In this document: positions 1 through 9,291 of the stretch, piece after piece
Layout: the number at the start of each line of letters is the position of its first letter
Position numbering within the stretch: position 1 is the first letter of the stretch
The notes under the pieces: model-generated
Database searches by the model: none
Seen by the model: only the letters and a program-made list of their open reading frames with translations
Told to the model about the DNA's origin: nothing
Made by a program: the position numbers and the translations under genes
Assembly (NCBI GenBank): GCA_037200975.1
Contig: JBBCGI010000001.1
Location: 1,736,001 to 1,800,000 of the forward strand
Source of the DNA: Pseudomonadota bacterium
GTDB lineage: Bacteria > Pseudomonadota > Gammaproteobacteria > Steroidobacterales > Steroidobacteraceae
Direction of reading: 5' to 3'
Length of the DNA: 64,000 bases

Positions 1-213
1 GAAGCGCTGCTGCGCCTCGCCCGTCCGCCAGCCCAGGTCCCAGAACAGCAGCGACAACAGGATCGCCAGCAGCGCGATACCGGTGTTGAGAATGGTGTGA
101 AGAGTGGGAAAGGCGCTGACCGGCGCGGAAAACACGGCAATGCCCGCCACCAGGCAGACTCCAAGTGCAACCAAGAAATCCTTTCCGGGCTTCAGCTCTC
201 GATGAACGTCCAC
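1..213 (-). CDS. N-terminal part of a membrane protein (cut by window edge)
   Basis: Only the first 71 residues are in the window. The GTG start at 213 is chosen because an AGGGAG ribosome site lies about 8 nt upstream and reads into a clean frame. After a short charged start (VDVHRELKPGKDF) there are two hydrophobic segments, roughly residues 13-30 and 38-60, followed by a charged loop (WRTGEAQQRF). Such paired N-terminal membrane segments are common in bacterial sensor kinases and diguanylate cyclases, but no signalling domain is visible, so the function is unknown. It is divergent from the NhaA fusion. Confidence 0.6.
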   Translation of the reverse strand, partial: MDVHRELKPGKDFLVALGVCLVAGIAVFSAPVSAFPTLHTILNTGIALLAILLSLLFWDLGWRTGEAQQRF

Positions 214-325
214 TAGTCACTCCCTGTTGCGGACGAGACTACTCCCTGAAATCAATACTAAAGAAGATTGCGCGCGAACGCCCGGCAGTTGATCCTAAGA
301 GGCCCACGTTCTTTTCCCGGAAATC
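214..325. other. Divergent intergenic region, promoters only
   Basis: This short AT-richer gap lies between the divergent membrane protein and the NhaA fusion and must hold both promoters. I see no clear operator or RNA gene. The Shine-Dalgarno for the NhaA fusion is weak (CCGGAAATC before the ATG). Confidence 0.4.
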
Positions 326-2155
326 ATGAACAATCGCCTCGACCGGCCCGTCGATGCCTCGCGCGATCACGTGTTAGGACCGCCGCGCGCGGAAATCACG
401 CTGGTCGAATACGGCAGCTACGACTGCCCGCATTGCCGCGCGGCCAATGAACGTATCAGCGAAGTGCGCAATCAGCTAGGCGACCGCGTGCGTTATGTAT
501 TCCGGCACCGGCCGATCACTGGTAGCGATATCGCGCGGCGCGCGGCGGAGCTCATCGAGCAGGCGCAGACGGCGGACGAATTCTGGAGCGCGCACGTCGC
601 GTTGATGACCCGCTCGCGCACCTTGACCGAGGAAGACCTGGTCGCCGTCGCCGCGGATCTGCGCCTGGAAGAACGCGGCACGAGCGATGTGGATTTCGTC
701 GAACGCGAGGCGAAGGCGCGTGTCGAATCGGACATCGCCAGTTCGCACGCCAGCGGCGTGCGATTCACGCCGACCTTCTTCATCAACAGCCGCCGCTACG
801 ATGGTCCGTGGGACGAAGCCTCGTTCACGGATGCCATGCTGGGTTCTCTCGGCCACCGCGTGCGCACGGCCGCGTTGGGTTTCGCAAGCTGGGCGCCGTC
901 CACCGGCGTGATCCTGCTGCTGGCATCTCTGTTAGCCGTCTTCATCACCAATTCTTCCTTCGGCGCGGCGTTCGCGGCCTTCTGGCACACCAACCTGGGC
1001 CTGAGCCTGGGTGATGCCGATTTCCGCATGTCGCTCACGCACTGGGTGAACGATGCGTTGCTGACGGTATTTTTCCTGGTGGTGGGTCTCGAGATAAAAC
1101 GCGAATTTACGGTCGGGCACCTGGCTTCGCGGCGCAGCGCCGCCCTGCCCATCGCCGCAGCGGTGGGCGGCATGGTCGTTCCCGCTCTTATATATGCGGC
1201 GCTGGTGCCGGCCGGAAGCTGGCAGAACGGCTGGGGCGTGCCGATGGCCACGGATACGGCGTTCGCGGTGGCGTTGATCGCCATCATGGGCGCGCGCGTG
1301 CCGGTGGAGCTGCGCATTTTCCTGACCGCGGCGGCTATTGTCGACGACATCGGGGCCATCATCGTGGTGGCCATTTTCTATTCCGACGCGCTGAACGTCG
1401 TCGCGTTGCTGGGAGCGCTGGCGGCAGTGGGCTTCCTGGCGCTGCTCAACCGCTCGGCGGTGTATCGCGTCACACCGTACGTTCTGACCGGCGTGGTGTT
1501 GTGGGCCTGCGTCCATGCGGGCGGGCTGCACGCCACGCTCGCCGGTGTGCTGCTGGCGGCGTTCATCCCCACCCGCCCGCCACCTAACTACCTGGCGTTG
1601 AGCGCCCAGGCGGACGCCATCCTGTCGGCCGAAGCGGCGCGCGGCGGCGAGCAGTTCCGCGTCGGGCCGTCGGCGCCCGCGCTCGCGCAGCTCGACGCCG
1701 TCCACGACCGGCTCGAGTCGCCGGCCGACCGCCTGTTGCGCAATGTCGCCCCGCGTTCGAGTTATCTCGTGCTGCCGGTGTTCGCGTTGGCGAACGCCGG
1801 GGTCGTGATCGCCGCGGAAGTGCTCGGCGGCCATGGCATGTTGATGGCGGCGATCGTCTGCGGCCTCACGATCGGCAAACCCGCCGGATTCATCCTGGCC
1901 TCGTGGCTGGCGGTGAAATTCGGCGTGGCCGAGAAGCCGGCCGCCTACTCGTGGCGGCACCTGGCCGGCGCGGGCGCGCTGGCGGGCATCGGCTTCACGA
2001 TGTCGCTGTTCATCGCCGGGCAGGCGTTCCCGGTCGCGGAAGATTTCGCCGCGGCGAAGATTGCGGTGTTTGCAGCGTCGGTACTTTCGGCCATCATCGG
2101 CGTCGCGGTGCTGTGGGGAGCGCCGCCAACCGACAACGACAGGGCCGCAACATGA
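326..2155 (+). CDS. nhaA: DsbA-like thioredoxin domain fused to Na+/H+ antiporter NhaA
   Basis: The 609-residue protein has two parts. Residues about 1-180 form a DsbA-type thioredoxin fold with the redox pair CPHC (C34, C37) in [14 protein letters not shown] and a cis-Pro loop region ([12 protein letters not shown]). Residues about 185-600 form NhaA, which exchanges Na+ for protons across the inner membrane. The ion-binding aspartates are present: D310 in ATDTAFA and D340-D341 in VDDIGAI, with the same 30-residue spacing as E. coli D133/D163/D164. The domain has no signal peptide of its own, so which side of the membrane it faces is open. The stop overlaps the start of the next gene (ATGA), implying translational coupling. 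NhaA-thioredoxin fusions are known in other bacteria; the role of the redox domain is not clear. Confidence 0.93.
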   Translation: MNNRLDRPVDASRDHVLGPPRAEITLVEYGSYDCPHCRAANERISEVRNQLGDRVRYVFRHRPITGSDIARRAAELIEQAQTADEFWSAHVALMTRSRTLTEEDLVAVAADLRLEERGTSDVDFVEREAKARVESDIASSHASGVRFTPTFFINSRRYDGPWDEASFTDAMLGSLGHRVRTAALGFASWAPSTGVILLLASLLAVFITNSSFGAAFAAFWHTNLGLSLGDADFRMSLTHWVNDALLTVFFLVVGLEIKREFTVGHLASRRSAALPIAAAVGGMVVPALIYAALVPAGSWQNGWGVPMATDTAFAVALIAIMGARVPVELRIFLTAAAIVDDIGAIIVVAIFYSDALNVVALLGALAAVGFLALLNRSAVYRVTPYVLTGVVLWACVHAGGLHATLAGVLLAAFIPTRPPPNYLALSAQADAILSAEAARGGEQFRVGPSAPALAQLDAVHDRLESPADRLLRNVAPRSSYLVLPVFALANAGVVIAAEVLGGHGMLMAAIVCGLTIGKPAGFILASWLAVKFGVAEKPAAYSWRHLAGAGALAGIGFTMSLFIAGQAFPVAEDFAAAKIAVFAASVLSAIIGVAVLWGAPPTDNDRAAT

Positions 2156-4215
2156 GCACCGTGATGATCCCCGAACCCGCCGCGGCGCGCGATATCTCGC
2201 GCGAATCGCTCGTGCACCAGCTGTACGAAGCCGCCGAGCTCGAACACAACCTGATGTGCACGTATCTGTATGCGGCCTTCAGTCTCAAGACCACGTTGGA
2301 AGACGGCCTGACCGCCGCGGAGGCGGAGGCCACGAATCGCTGGCGCCGCTGCATCCTTAAGGTCGCGGTCGAGGAAATGGGGCACCTCACCGCGGTGTGG
2401 AACATCACGGCGGCGCTGGGCGGCAGCCCGCGTTTCGGCCGGCTCAATTTTCCGCTCGACACCGGCTCGCTGCCGGCCAACGTGGTAGTTAGACTGGCAC
2501 CGTTCAGCGAGGCAGTGCTGCAGCATTTCATCTACCTCGAGCGGCCCACCGGCGCGGACGAGCCGGACGGCGCGGGGTTCGCGCCCGAGTTCCAGTTCAC
2601 GCGTGGCGACGCGCGGCGTCGCGTCACGCCGATGCCGATCGACTACGAGACCGTGGGCGAGTTCTACGAAACCTTGTCGAAGAACCTGGCCGCGTTCGTG
2701 GCGCGTGTCGGCGAGAAAGAAGCGTTCTGCGGCGACCGCAACCTGCAAATCTCGCGCAAGGAGATCGATTTCCAGGGTTGCGATCCGGTGATCTGCTCCA
2801 AGACCGCGCTGGCCGCGTTCGAGGCCATCATCAGCCAGGGCGAAGGCGCGTTGATCGAGAACGATGAGTCGCATTACTGCCGCTTCATGGAGATCCGCAA
2901 GGAGCTGTTGGCGCTGAAGACGGCGAACCCCGCGTTTGCGCCGGCGTTTCCGGCTGCGGTGAACCCGGTGTTGCGCCGGCCGGTGCGGCCGGGCGCGCGC
3001 GTGTGGCTCGAGAACGAAGAAGCGGCGGCGACGGTGGATCTCGCCAACACCGCGTACATGCTGATGCTGCGGCTGATCTCGCATTCGTACCTGGTGCCGC
3101 GTCCGCATCCGGCCAAGGCGCTGTGCATCGACCTGGGGCTCGGGCTCATGCGCGCGATGACGCCGCTCGCGGAACGTGCCGCGCGCCTGCCCGCGGGGCC
3201 TTCGAATCCCACCTGCAACGCCGGCATGTCGTTCACGGCGTTGCGCGACGCGGCGCCGTTACCGCCCGGCGTAAGCGCCGGAAAGTTTTTTCTCGAGCGG
3301 CTGCGGGAGCTGACCGTCGGCGCGACGCAGCTCGCGGTGAATGGCGATGCACGCGTGGCGCAGGCGCTGCGGATCCTGAGCGACCTGTTGCAGCGCGCGG
3401 AGCGCACCTTCGCCACGATCGAGCAGGATTCGCCCGTCGTCTTGAGCGCGGGCGCGCCGCCGCGGCCGGCGCCCGCGTTGGTTGCCGCCGTACCACCCGC
3501 CCCCGCCGGTACCGCCGGCAGCGGCGCGGGGGCGGCGGTCATCGAGCCGGGCAACGTCGCGCCCACGCCGCGCACGGTCGATGAAGTCGACTACATCGAG
3601 GGGCGCGATCTCACGCTCATCTATGAAGGCAAGAAGTGCATTCACTCGCGCTTCTGCGTGACGTGGGGGCCGAAGGTCTTCATCGCGAATGTGAAGGGGC
3701 CGTGGATCAATCCCGATGCGATGTCCACCGATGCGTTGACCGAGATTGCGCACGTGTGTGTGTCGGGTGCGATTCGATACAAGCGAAAAGATGGCCAGCC
3801 GGATGAATCCGCGCCCCCGGTGAACCTGGTCTCCGTGCGTGAAGGCGGCCCGTACGCGATCCGCGCCGATATCCGGCTCGATGGCGCGCCGGCGGGAAGT
3901 TACCGCTACACGTTGTGCCGTTGCGGCGCGTCGAAGAACAAACCGTTCTGCGACGGGTCGCATCACGAGATCAACTTCGCCGCCAGCGGCGAGCCACCTA
4001 CCGGCAAAGCGGACATGTTGCCGGTACGTGACGGGCCGCTGGCGATCGATCCTCTGGTAGATGGGCCGCTGCAGGTGCGCGGGAATATGGAGATCATCAG
4101 CGGCACCGGTCGCGTGGTGGCGCGCGTCGAGTCCGCCAAGCTGTGTCGTTGCGGGCATAGCAATACCAAACCTTTCTGCGATGGCAGCCACACGCGAGTC
4201 GGCTTCCGGAGTTAA
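2152..4215 (+). CDS. Ferritin-like / Fer4_19 / double CDGSH iron-sulfur fusion protein
   Basis: 687 residues; the ATG at 2152 overlaps the NhaA stop. Residues about 15-260 form a ferritin-like domain of the VioB/RebD-associated kind, with carboxylate/histidine helices ([19 protein letters not shown]). A Pro/Ala/Gly linker follows near 420-475. Next is a divergent 4Fe-4S domain (Fer4_19/YjdI type: KCIHSRFC and HVCVSGAI). Two CDGSH domains follow, [16 protein letters not shown] and [16 protein letters not shown], each with the full 3-Cys/1-His 2Fe-2S ligand set. The protein is cytosolic by lack of a signal and is probably redox- or iron-active. Its substrate is unknown. Coupling to a DsbA-NhaA fusion suggests a shared stress response, which is inference. 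Confidence 0.85.
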   Translation: MSTVMIPEPAAARDISRESLVHQLYEAAELEHNLMCTYLYAAFSLKTTLEDGLTAAEAEATNRWRRCILKVAVEEMGHLTAVWNITAALGGSPRFGRLNFPLDTGSLPANVVVRLAPFSEAVLQHFIYLERPTGADEPDGAGFAPEFQFTRGDARRRVTPMPIDYETVGEFYETLSKNLAAFVARVGEKEAFCGDRNLQISRKEIDFQGCDPVICSKTALAAFEAIISQGEGALIENDESHYCRFMEIRKELLALKTANPAFAPAFPAAVNPVLRRPVRPGARVWLENEEAAATVDLANTAYMLMLRLISHSYLVPRPHPAKALCIDLGLGLMRAMTPLAERAARLPAGPSNPTCNAGMSFTALRDAAPLPPGVSAGKFFLERLRELTVGATQLAVNGDARVAQALRILSDLLQRAERTFATIEQDSPVVLSAGAPPRPAPALVAAVPPAPAGTAGSGAGAAVIEPGNVAPTPRTVDEVDYIEGRDLTLIYEGKKCIHSRFCVTWGPKVFIANVKGPWINPDAMSTDALTEIAHVCVSGAIRYKRKDGQPDESAPPVNLVSVREGGPYAIRADIRLDGAPAGSYRYTLCRCGASKNKPFCDGSHHEINFAASGEPPTGKADMLPVRDGPLAIDPLVDGPLQVRGNMEIISGTGRVVARVESAKLCRCGHSNTKPFCDGSHTRVGFRS

Positions 4216-4383
4216 AGGGGACATGCCTATTTTTCGTTCAGAAAAAGGCGTTCAGAAAAAGGGGACAGATCTATTTATGCGCAGCTGGCGGTGCCGGAAA
4301 GGTGCCCAGGGGCGCATAAATAGATCTGTCCCCTTTTTCTGAACGCCTTTTTCTGAACGAAAAATAGGCATGTCCCCTTTAAC
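4211..4383. repeat. Perfect 72-bp inverted repeat between convergent genes
   Basis: Arms 4211-4282 and 4312-4383 are exact reverse complements with a 29-nt loop. Each arm carries GGGGACATGCCTATTTT, a duplicated TTCAGAAAAAGG word, and GGGGACAGATCTATTT. The left arm starts inside the last codons of the CDGSH gene and the right arm ends one base before the stop of the facing outer-membrane gene. The transcript could form a very long hairpin acting as a bidirectional terminator. The GGGGACAGATC core recurs at 40284-40311 in this window, so it is likely a REP-like repeat family. Confidence 0.95.
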
Positions 4384-4384
4384 G

Positions 4385-5155
4385 TCAGAAGTGCCACACG
4401 GCGCCTAGCTCGGCGGGGTAGTCCCAGTGGCCGCGCAGCTCGCCGTGCGCGCTGTCGAGGCCCACTGCGGCGAGATTCGGATCGTCGGATCGCCTGCCGG
4501 CGTCGAGATGGCTGGCGGCCGCCGTCAGGCGCAGATCGAAGTTCTCCATCGGTGAGTACTGCAGGCCCGTCTCGACCCGCTGCTGAAACACCGTCGCGGC
4601 GCGGCTCAACTCCACCGGCGTCCGGCCCGTGTCGCTGACGTGATCGAATTCCGCGCGCGTCGCCGACAGACGCGTCGCACCCACAGCGGCACCGACGAAC
4701 GGCCGAAGTTTCGCGCCCGGTGCGAAGGTGTAACGCGTACCGAGATCGAACTCGCGTGTCGCCGTATCGTGGAACCGCGCGTTGACACTCTCGAACGCGG
4801 CGGGCGCTTCCGGTTCGAAACGGCCGATCTCGTGGGTCGACCCGTCGAACTGCGAATAGGCGGCGCGCCCAAATGCAGTGATGCGCGGGTTGAATGCGTA
4901 GTCGAGCTCGGCGCCCGCGGTGTAACGCTGATCGTAGGCATCCGCGAACTTCAGATCGTGATAAACGGTCGATCCGGCCGGATCGGCGGTCTCGAGCGGC
5001 AACGTCTGACCTCGAAACGAACCCGGCATCGCGGCATTGCCGCCGGCGAACATCTCGATACTCAGGTTGTCGGTGAGCGGCGCCGCGTGCGCGGCGGATG
5101 CGGCCGCGGCGCATGCAGCGGCGAATACGCTAAGAGCAGTGGTGCGATTGTTCAT
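4385..5155 (-). CDS. Outer-membrane beta-barrel protein, secreted
   Basis: 256 residues. The ATG at 5155 follows a good GAGGAGT ribosome site. Residues 1-24 are a Sec signal ending in AHAAPL. The remainder alternates short polar/aromatic strands (YTAGAELDYAFNP, ITAFGRAAYSQFDG, TRYTFAPGAKLRPFVG), typical of a small 8-stranded barrel. The protein ends in WHF, the C-terminal aromatic signature used for BAM-dependent assembly. The specific function is unknown. It lies downstream of the CadC-like regulator gene on the same strand and has a tandem GCGTTAAGAA repeat about 55-75 bp upstream, suggesting regulation by a winged-helix protein. Confidence 0.75.
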   Translation of the reverse strand: MNNRTTALSVFAAACAAAASAAHAAPLTDNLSIEMFAGGNAAMPGSFRGQTLPLETADPAGSTVYHDLKFADAYDQRYTAGAELDYAFNPRITAFGRAAYSQFDGSTHEIGRFEPEAPAAFESVNARFHDTATREFDLGTRYTFAPGAKLRPFVGAAVGATRLSATRAEFDHVSDTGRTPVELSRAATVFQQRVETGLQYSPMENFDLRLTAAASHLDAGRRSDDPNLAAVGLDSAHGELRGHWDYPAELGAVWHF

Positions 5156-5210
5156 GGCCAACTCCTCGTGATGAAGGTGTTGGCTAGACCTGCACTGCGT
5201 CGTGCCAGTT

Positions 5211-5230
5211 GCGTTAAGAAGCGTTAAGAA
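5211..5230. promoter_or_regulatory. Tandem GCGTTAAGAA direct repeat, candidate wHTH operator
   Basis: Two perfect copies of GCGTTAAGAA sit head to tail at 5211-5220 and 5221-5230, giving TTAAG-N5-TTAAG with one helical turn between half-sites. Direct repeats with about 10-bp period are the usual targets of OmpR-type winged-helix proteins (PmrA-type boxes have this form). The site is upstream of the outer-membrane gene starting at 5155 and just after the stop of the CadC-like regulator. Binding by that regulator is inference. Confidence 0.55.
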
Positions 5231-5240
5231 TCCGTAATCG

Positions 5241-7091
5241 TCAGCGCTGCGCGTACAACTCGCGCTCCACGTCCTTGACGCACTGCTCGCCACGCAACGC
5301 GTCGAAGTCGGGATCGAGGCGCAACGTGCCGATCAATTGCGAGTGATCGGCGAACGCCTGCCGCAGCGCCGTGCACGCCGGCGCGACTTCGCCTAACAAG
5401 GCGTGGATGGTCGCGATGTCGTACGCCATGCCGAACCCTGCCTGCGCGTGCTTGCGCAGCGCCGCGATCTGCGCATCCGCGTCTGCCTTCCGCCCCAGGG
5501 CGGCATAGGCGCGGCCGAGGTCGCCGAAGCTGCCGGGGCTCGACTTGGTACGCAAATTGAATTGCTCCAGCGCCTCTTCCACCTTGCCCAGCTTGAGTAA
5601 TGCGCGGCCGAGGATCGAATGCGCATCGTCGAACGCCGGCACCAGTTGCAGCAGGCGCGACTCGATCGCGGCAGCGTCTTGGTAGCGGCGCGCGTAATAC
5701 AACACGCGGCCGACGTTCGCGCTGAGCGCCAGATTGCCCGGCTCCACTTCCTGCGCGCGCTGCGCCTCCGACAACGCGTCTGCCGTGCGGCCGAGAAATA
5801 GATAGTTGATCGACGACCACAGGTGAACGATCCCGGAGTCCGGATCGAGCTGACGCGCGCGTGCGTAGTACTGCTCACCCGCCGCGTAGTTGCGATCGAA
5901 TTGCACCAGCACATGGCCCATGGCGGCCTGCCCCAGCGCGAGCTCGCTGTCGAGCTCGATGGCGTGTTGCGCGGCGAGCCGCGCCTCCGGCAACGCGACC
6001 GACGCCGGCAGGATTCCGAACGCGCTCTGCATCGCGCGCACATTGGAGATTCGCGCCCAGGCCAGCGCATACGACGGATCCTGGCGGATGGCGGCGCGGA
6101 AATCTTCGATCGCCGCGGCGGAGCCGTCGATGTCGCGCCGCGTGAGATTGAAAAGCCCGCTCACATAGAACTGGTAGGCCTCGGGATTGAGGGTCGGCCG
6201 CGCGGCGACGCGCGGCGGCGCGCCGAGCTTGCCAGCCAGTGTCTGCATCACGAGGTCGGCGATCGCATCCTGAACTTCGAAGATGCCGGTCATCTGCTCA
6301 TCGAAGCTGCCGCTCCACAAGGAACGGCCGTCGCTCACCCGCAGCAGCCGCGCGCTCACGCGCAGGCGGTCGCCTTCTTTTTGCAATGTACCTTCGAGCA
6401 CCGCGGCCACGCCGAGCTTCCTGCCGATTGCGAGCGGATCCTGATTCGCATCGGTGAACCCGGCGACGGTGCTCAGCGGCCGCACCGTGACTCCGGGCAA
6501 GGCCCCGATCTGGCCTATCAACGCGTCCACCATGCCGAGCTCGAGCGGCGGATTGCTTTGCTCGCGCAGCAAGGGCCGGAAGGGCAGGACCGCGAGTGAC
6601 TCGATCGGCGCATCCGCGGGCGCCGGCGGCGGGCCTTTGCGCATGAAGAAGAAGGCGAGGCACGCCGCGAGCACCAGCACCGCGAAGCCCAGCGCGTAAC
6701 GCCCGGTGGTACCACGCGCAGGCGGTGTCGCGGCGGGCGCCGTGGTCCGTACCGCCGCTTCCACTTCTTCGACCGCCGCCACGAAGCGGTAGCCACGGCC
6801 GGCCACCGTCATGATGTAGCGCGGCTCGCTGCGTTGTTCGCCGAACGCGCGCCGCAGCGCCGTGATCGCCTGATTGAGATTGTTGTCCTCGACGACCATG
6901 CCCGGCCACGCGGCGGCCAGCAGGTGCTCCTTCGACACGTCCTCGCCGCGCCGTTCGATGAGATACAGCAGCACGTCGAATGCGCGCGCCGAGATGTCGA
7001 CGCGATTTCCCTGCGAATCGACCAGGCGGCGGCCCGCGGTCTCGACGCGAAAGCCGCTGAATTCGTAGTCGCCTCGCGATTTCGCCGTCAT
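5241..7091 (-). CDS. CadC-like winged-helix transmembrane regulator with TPR domain
   Basis: 616 residues. Residues about 10-105 are an OmpR/CadC-type winged helix (ARAFDVLLYLIERRGEDV, LNQAITALRRAFGE, MTVAGRGYRF). One membrane helix follows at about 130-150 (YALGFAVLVLAACLAFFFM), then a TolB-like region (IESLAVLPFRPL). Many TPR-like helices fill about 270-600. The layout places the DNA-binding domain in the cytoplasm and the TPR sensor in the periplasm. There is no phosphoacceptor domain, as expected for this one-component family. The gene is divergent from a small secreted protein, and a TTCAGAAC direct repeat lies in the gap. The signal sensed is unknown. Confidence 0.88.
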   Translation of the reverse strand: MTAKSRGDYEFSGFRVETAGRRLVDSQGNRVDISARAFDVLLYLIERRGEDVSKEHLLAAAWPGMVVEDNNLNQAITALRRAFGEQRSEPRYIMTVAGRGYRFVAAVEEVEAAVRTTAPAATPPARGTTGRYALGFAVLVLAACLAFFFMRKGPPPAPADAPIESLAVLPFRPLLREQSNPPLELGMVDALIGQIGALPGVTVRPLSTVAGFTDANQDPLAIGRKLGVAAVLEGTLQKEGDRLRVSARLLRVSDGRSLWSGSFDEQMTGIFEVQDAIADLVMQTLAGKLGAPPRVAARPTLNPEAYQFYVSGLFNLTRRDIDGSAAAIEDFRAAIRQDPSYALAWARISNVRAMQSAFGILPASVALPEARLAAQHAIELDSELALGQAAMGHVLVQFDRNYAAGEQYYARARQLDPDSGIVHLWSSINYLFLGRTADALSEAQRAQEVEPGNLALSANVGRVLYYARRYQDAAAIESRLLQLVPAFDDAHSILGRALLKLGKVEEALEQFNLRTKSSPGSFGDLGRAYAALGRKADADAQIAALRKHAQAGFGMAYDIATIHALLGEVAPACTALRQAFADHSQLIGTLRLDPDFDALRGEQCVKDVERELYAQR

Positions 7092-7100
7092 GCGCGCCTT

Positions 7101-7118
7101 TTCAGAACGTTTCAGAAC
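7101..7118. promoter_or_regulatory. TTCAGAAC direct repeat in divergent promoter region
   Basis: TTCAGAAC occurs at 7101-7108 and again at 7111-7118, ten bases apart, immediately upstream of the CadC-like regulator start (7091). The spacing of one helical turn fits a winged-helix dimer bound to a direct repeat, so this may be an autoregulatory site. It could also just be part of the 5' leader. Confidence 0.4.
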
Positions 7119-7226
7119 CCATCAACGCGGGCCAAAGCCCGTTCAGTGCGTGCCGGTGAGAGTACGGCCCGCCAGTCGCCGCCCACAAGCGCCGGCTGGC
7201 GCCTATCCAAACAACGGAGAACGAAC

Positions 7227-7712
7227 ATGAATGCTTTCAACAAACTTCTGCTCAGGGGCTCGGTGGTGCTGCTGGGGATATCCGCGGCGTACGGGCATGA
7301 CTCGCGCTACCAGCCGGTCCCGCAGCTGCAGGGCGTATGGCTCACGCAGGTCTTCATCCGCGACTGCGTCTCGGGCGCGAATCTCGCCGGACCCTTTGCC
7401 GGAATCCTGTCGTTTCAATCGGGTGGCACGGTCTCTGAAACCGGCCCGTCACTGCCGAACTCGACGCGCGGCGCGGGGTACGGCACCTGGTGGCGCACCG
7501 GCCGCACTACGTTCGCGCAGGCGCTGACTTTCCAGCGCTTCGACGTCACCGGCATCTATCTAGGCACGCAGGTGATCCGCGGCACGCCGAAGGTGTCCAA
7601 CGATTCGATGAGTTTCGTCGCCGAGGGCGGCAGCTTCGAGGTGAAGGATACGCGTGGCACGACGCTCGGCGCGCCCGGCTGTTCGTACGCGACCGGAGCC
7701 CGCTTCCGGTAA
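7227..7712 (+). CDS. Small secreted protein of unknown function
   Basis: 161 residues with an N-terminal signal peptide (LLLRGSVVLLGISAAYG, cleavage near residue 22). The mature part has WLTQVFIRDC and a late Cys (GAPGCSYA), so one disulfide is possible. I do not recognise the fold; glycine/threonine-rich strands suggest a beta-sandwich or lipocalin-like protein. The start at 7227 is preceded by ACGGAGA. It is divergent from the CadC-like regulator and therefore a possible target of it. Confidence 0.65.
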   Translation: MNAFNKLLLRGSVVLLGISAAYGHDSRYQPVPQLQGVWLTQVFIRDCVSGANLAGPFAGILSFQSGGTVSETGPSLPNSTRGAGYGTWWRTGRTTFAQALTFQRFDVTGIYLGTQVIRGTPKVSNDSMSFVAEGGSFEVKDTRGTTLGAPGCSYATGARFR

Positions 7713-8031
7713 GGGCGGACTTGCGACTCCGCCCGGCGCAGCTCAAGCCGGGCGGAGTCGCGCCTCGATCGGGCGCGTATTGTCCGCTTCTGACAGTGCG
7801 CCTGCCAACCGGCGGCGTCTAACTACGTTGCGACCCTCACGTGGTGGTCGCCGATCTCGCCGCCGAGCCGCAGCGCCCATGTTCGGCGTTCGGTCAATGA
7901 GGCCGCGCTGGCTGGCGGGACGACGGACCTTTCCATGGGGGACTCCTTGTGCGCTCGCCTCATACCACCAGGCGTCCATCTGGCAATCTCCGCCTAACTG
8001 CCCGATGATGGCGCTCCCCGGGAGGTTGGCC
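7713..8031. other. Intergenic region with terminator-like hairpin
   Basis: About 320 bp with no supportable gene. A 15-bp perfect stem (7723-7737 with 7747-7761, core GACTCCGCCCGG) with a 9-nt loop lies just after the preceding stop and probably ends that transcript, although no T-run follows. The rest shows no recognisable element and must contain the promoter of the next gene. Confidence 0.5.
7723..7761 (+). terminator. Hairpin downstream of secreted protein gene
   Basis: The 15-bp inverted repeat GCGACTCCGCCCGGC / GCCGGGCGGAGTCGC has a 9-nt loop and begins 11 nt after the stop codon at 7712. There is no U-tract, so it may be a weak terminator or an mRNA 3'-end stabiliser. Confidence 0.5.
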
Positions 8032-9279
8032 ATGAATCTGGACGTGTTGCGGCGGCTGCCGTGGCTCTTGATGGGATTTTGTTGCCTGGCCAACGGCGCG
8101 GACGGCATCAGCGACGCTGGCTCGGCCGCCGGAAAGCGCCAGGTTCGCGTGCTCGCGATCCTCCCCACCGAGGATGAGCCGCTGCGTATTGCGCTCGTCA
8201 CGGATGGCGAATACGCACGGCAGGTGCTGGTGGGCGGGTTGATCATGGCGCTCATCAACGGTGCCGTTCAGAAGAGCCGCAATGCACCGCTGGAGGCCCA
8301 ACTACACGAAACACTCGCGGGTTTCGAGCGCACACCGGCGCTGGCCGACGCAATCGGCAAGAGTTTCACGAAGCGCTCCAAGGTGTTCGATGTGACGACG
8401 ACCACCGACCGCGCGCGTTACGTCGACGCCCGGAAGACAGACAAGCTGACACCCGCGGCGGCGGCGGATGGTTTCGATTACGTGCTGGTGATGGACAGCG
8501 AATTCGTCGGCCTGTGGATGGCCGGCGTCTACACGACGACGGACGAACTGACTCCCGCGCAGACGATTCGTTATCGCATGTTCCGCGTGCGCGAGCCGAG
8601 CGGCGTCGTGCTGCGCAATCTGGTCACCGGTTACGGCCTCGGCCGCGAGCACTACAAGCAGGCGGTGCTCGATCGCGATTTCTACACGCGGCACTGGCCG
8701 CAGGTCTGCGCGTCGATCGCGGATTTCATCACCGGCGACCTGAATCGCAACGACAAGCTGCATTTCATGGCCGCGAGTGTCGGCCGGGGCGACGAGGCGC
8801 CGGCCATCGGCACGCTGCTGAAGAAATACGAGAAGACTTTCCGCTGGGATCTGACGCCGGCGCACGGCTGGCGCGAAACCACGCTCGACACCAAATATGC
8901 GCGTGTGCTCGAGCCGAACGATTCCAGCAACAAGGTGATCGGCGTGCGCTTCGAAGTCGACCTGCTCGCGCCGGAACTGGGTCAGGACCGCAGCTCACTC
9001 GAAGAGTACGTGCCGATCGCGGCGCAGCGGCGCGCGGAGATGTATCCCGATCTCTCGCCGCTCGAGAAATTCGACGGCATCACGGCACACGGGTTCGACA
9101 AGTATTTGCAGCGCGGCCCGAACGGCGCGGGCTACGTGCTGCTGTTTCGCAAGCTCGACGAGCTCCACATGCAGGTAGTCAACGTTGTGTTTCTGAGGGA
9201 CTTCGACAAGCTCTTCCCGCCGAATCGCCGCAAGATCGAGCTGATGATCGCGACCGGAAAGATTCCCCTGCGCGACTGA
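8032..9279 (+). CDS. Secreted protein of unknown function
   Basis: 415 residues; the ATG at 8032 has a strong GGGAGG ribosome site. The N-terminus is a signal peptide (WLLMGFCCLANGADG). The body is a mixed alpha/beta protein with no motif I can name: VRVLAILPTEDEPLRIALV, YVLVMDSEFVGLWMAGVY, QTIRYRMFRVREPSG. The frame stays open upstream, but that part lacks a start and a signal peptide. It is probably periplasmic or envelope-associated. Confidence 0.6.
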   Translation: MNLDVLRRLPWLLMGFCCLANGADGISDAGSAAGKRQVRVLAILPTEDEPLRIALVTDGEYARQVLVGGLIMALINGAVQKSRNAPLEAQLHETLAGFERTPALADAIGKSFTKRSKVFDVTTTTDRARYVDARKTDKLTPAAAADGFDYVLVMDSEFVGLWMAGVYTTTDELTPAQTIRYRMFRVREPSGVVLRNLVTGYGLGREHYKQAVLDRDFYTRHWPQVCASIADFITGDLNRNDKLHFMAASVGRGDEAPAIGTLLKKYEKTFRWDLTPAHGWRETTLDTKYARVLEPNDSSNKVIGVRFEVDLLAPELGQDRSSLEEYVPIAAQRRAEMYPDLSPLEKFDGITAHGFDKYLQRGPNGAGYVLLFRKLDELHMQVVNVVFLRDFDKLFPPNRRKIELMIATGKIPLRD

Positions 9280-9291
9280 ATCTGTGCCGGG

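Noticed and set aside
932-1960. 342-codon antisense frame within NhaA
   Set aside because: Shadow of a strongly supported gene; Arg/His-rich translation.
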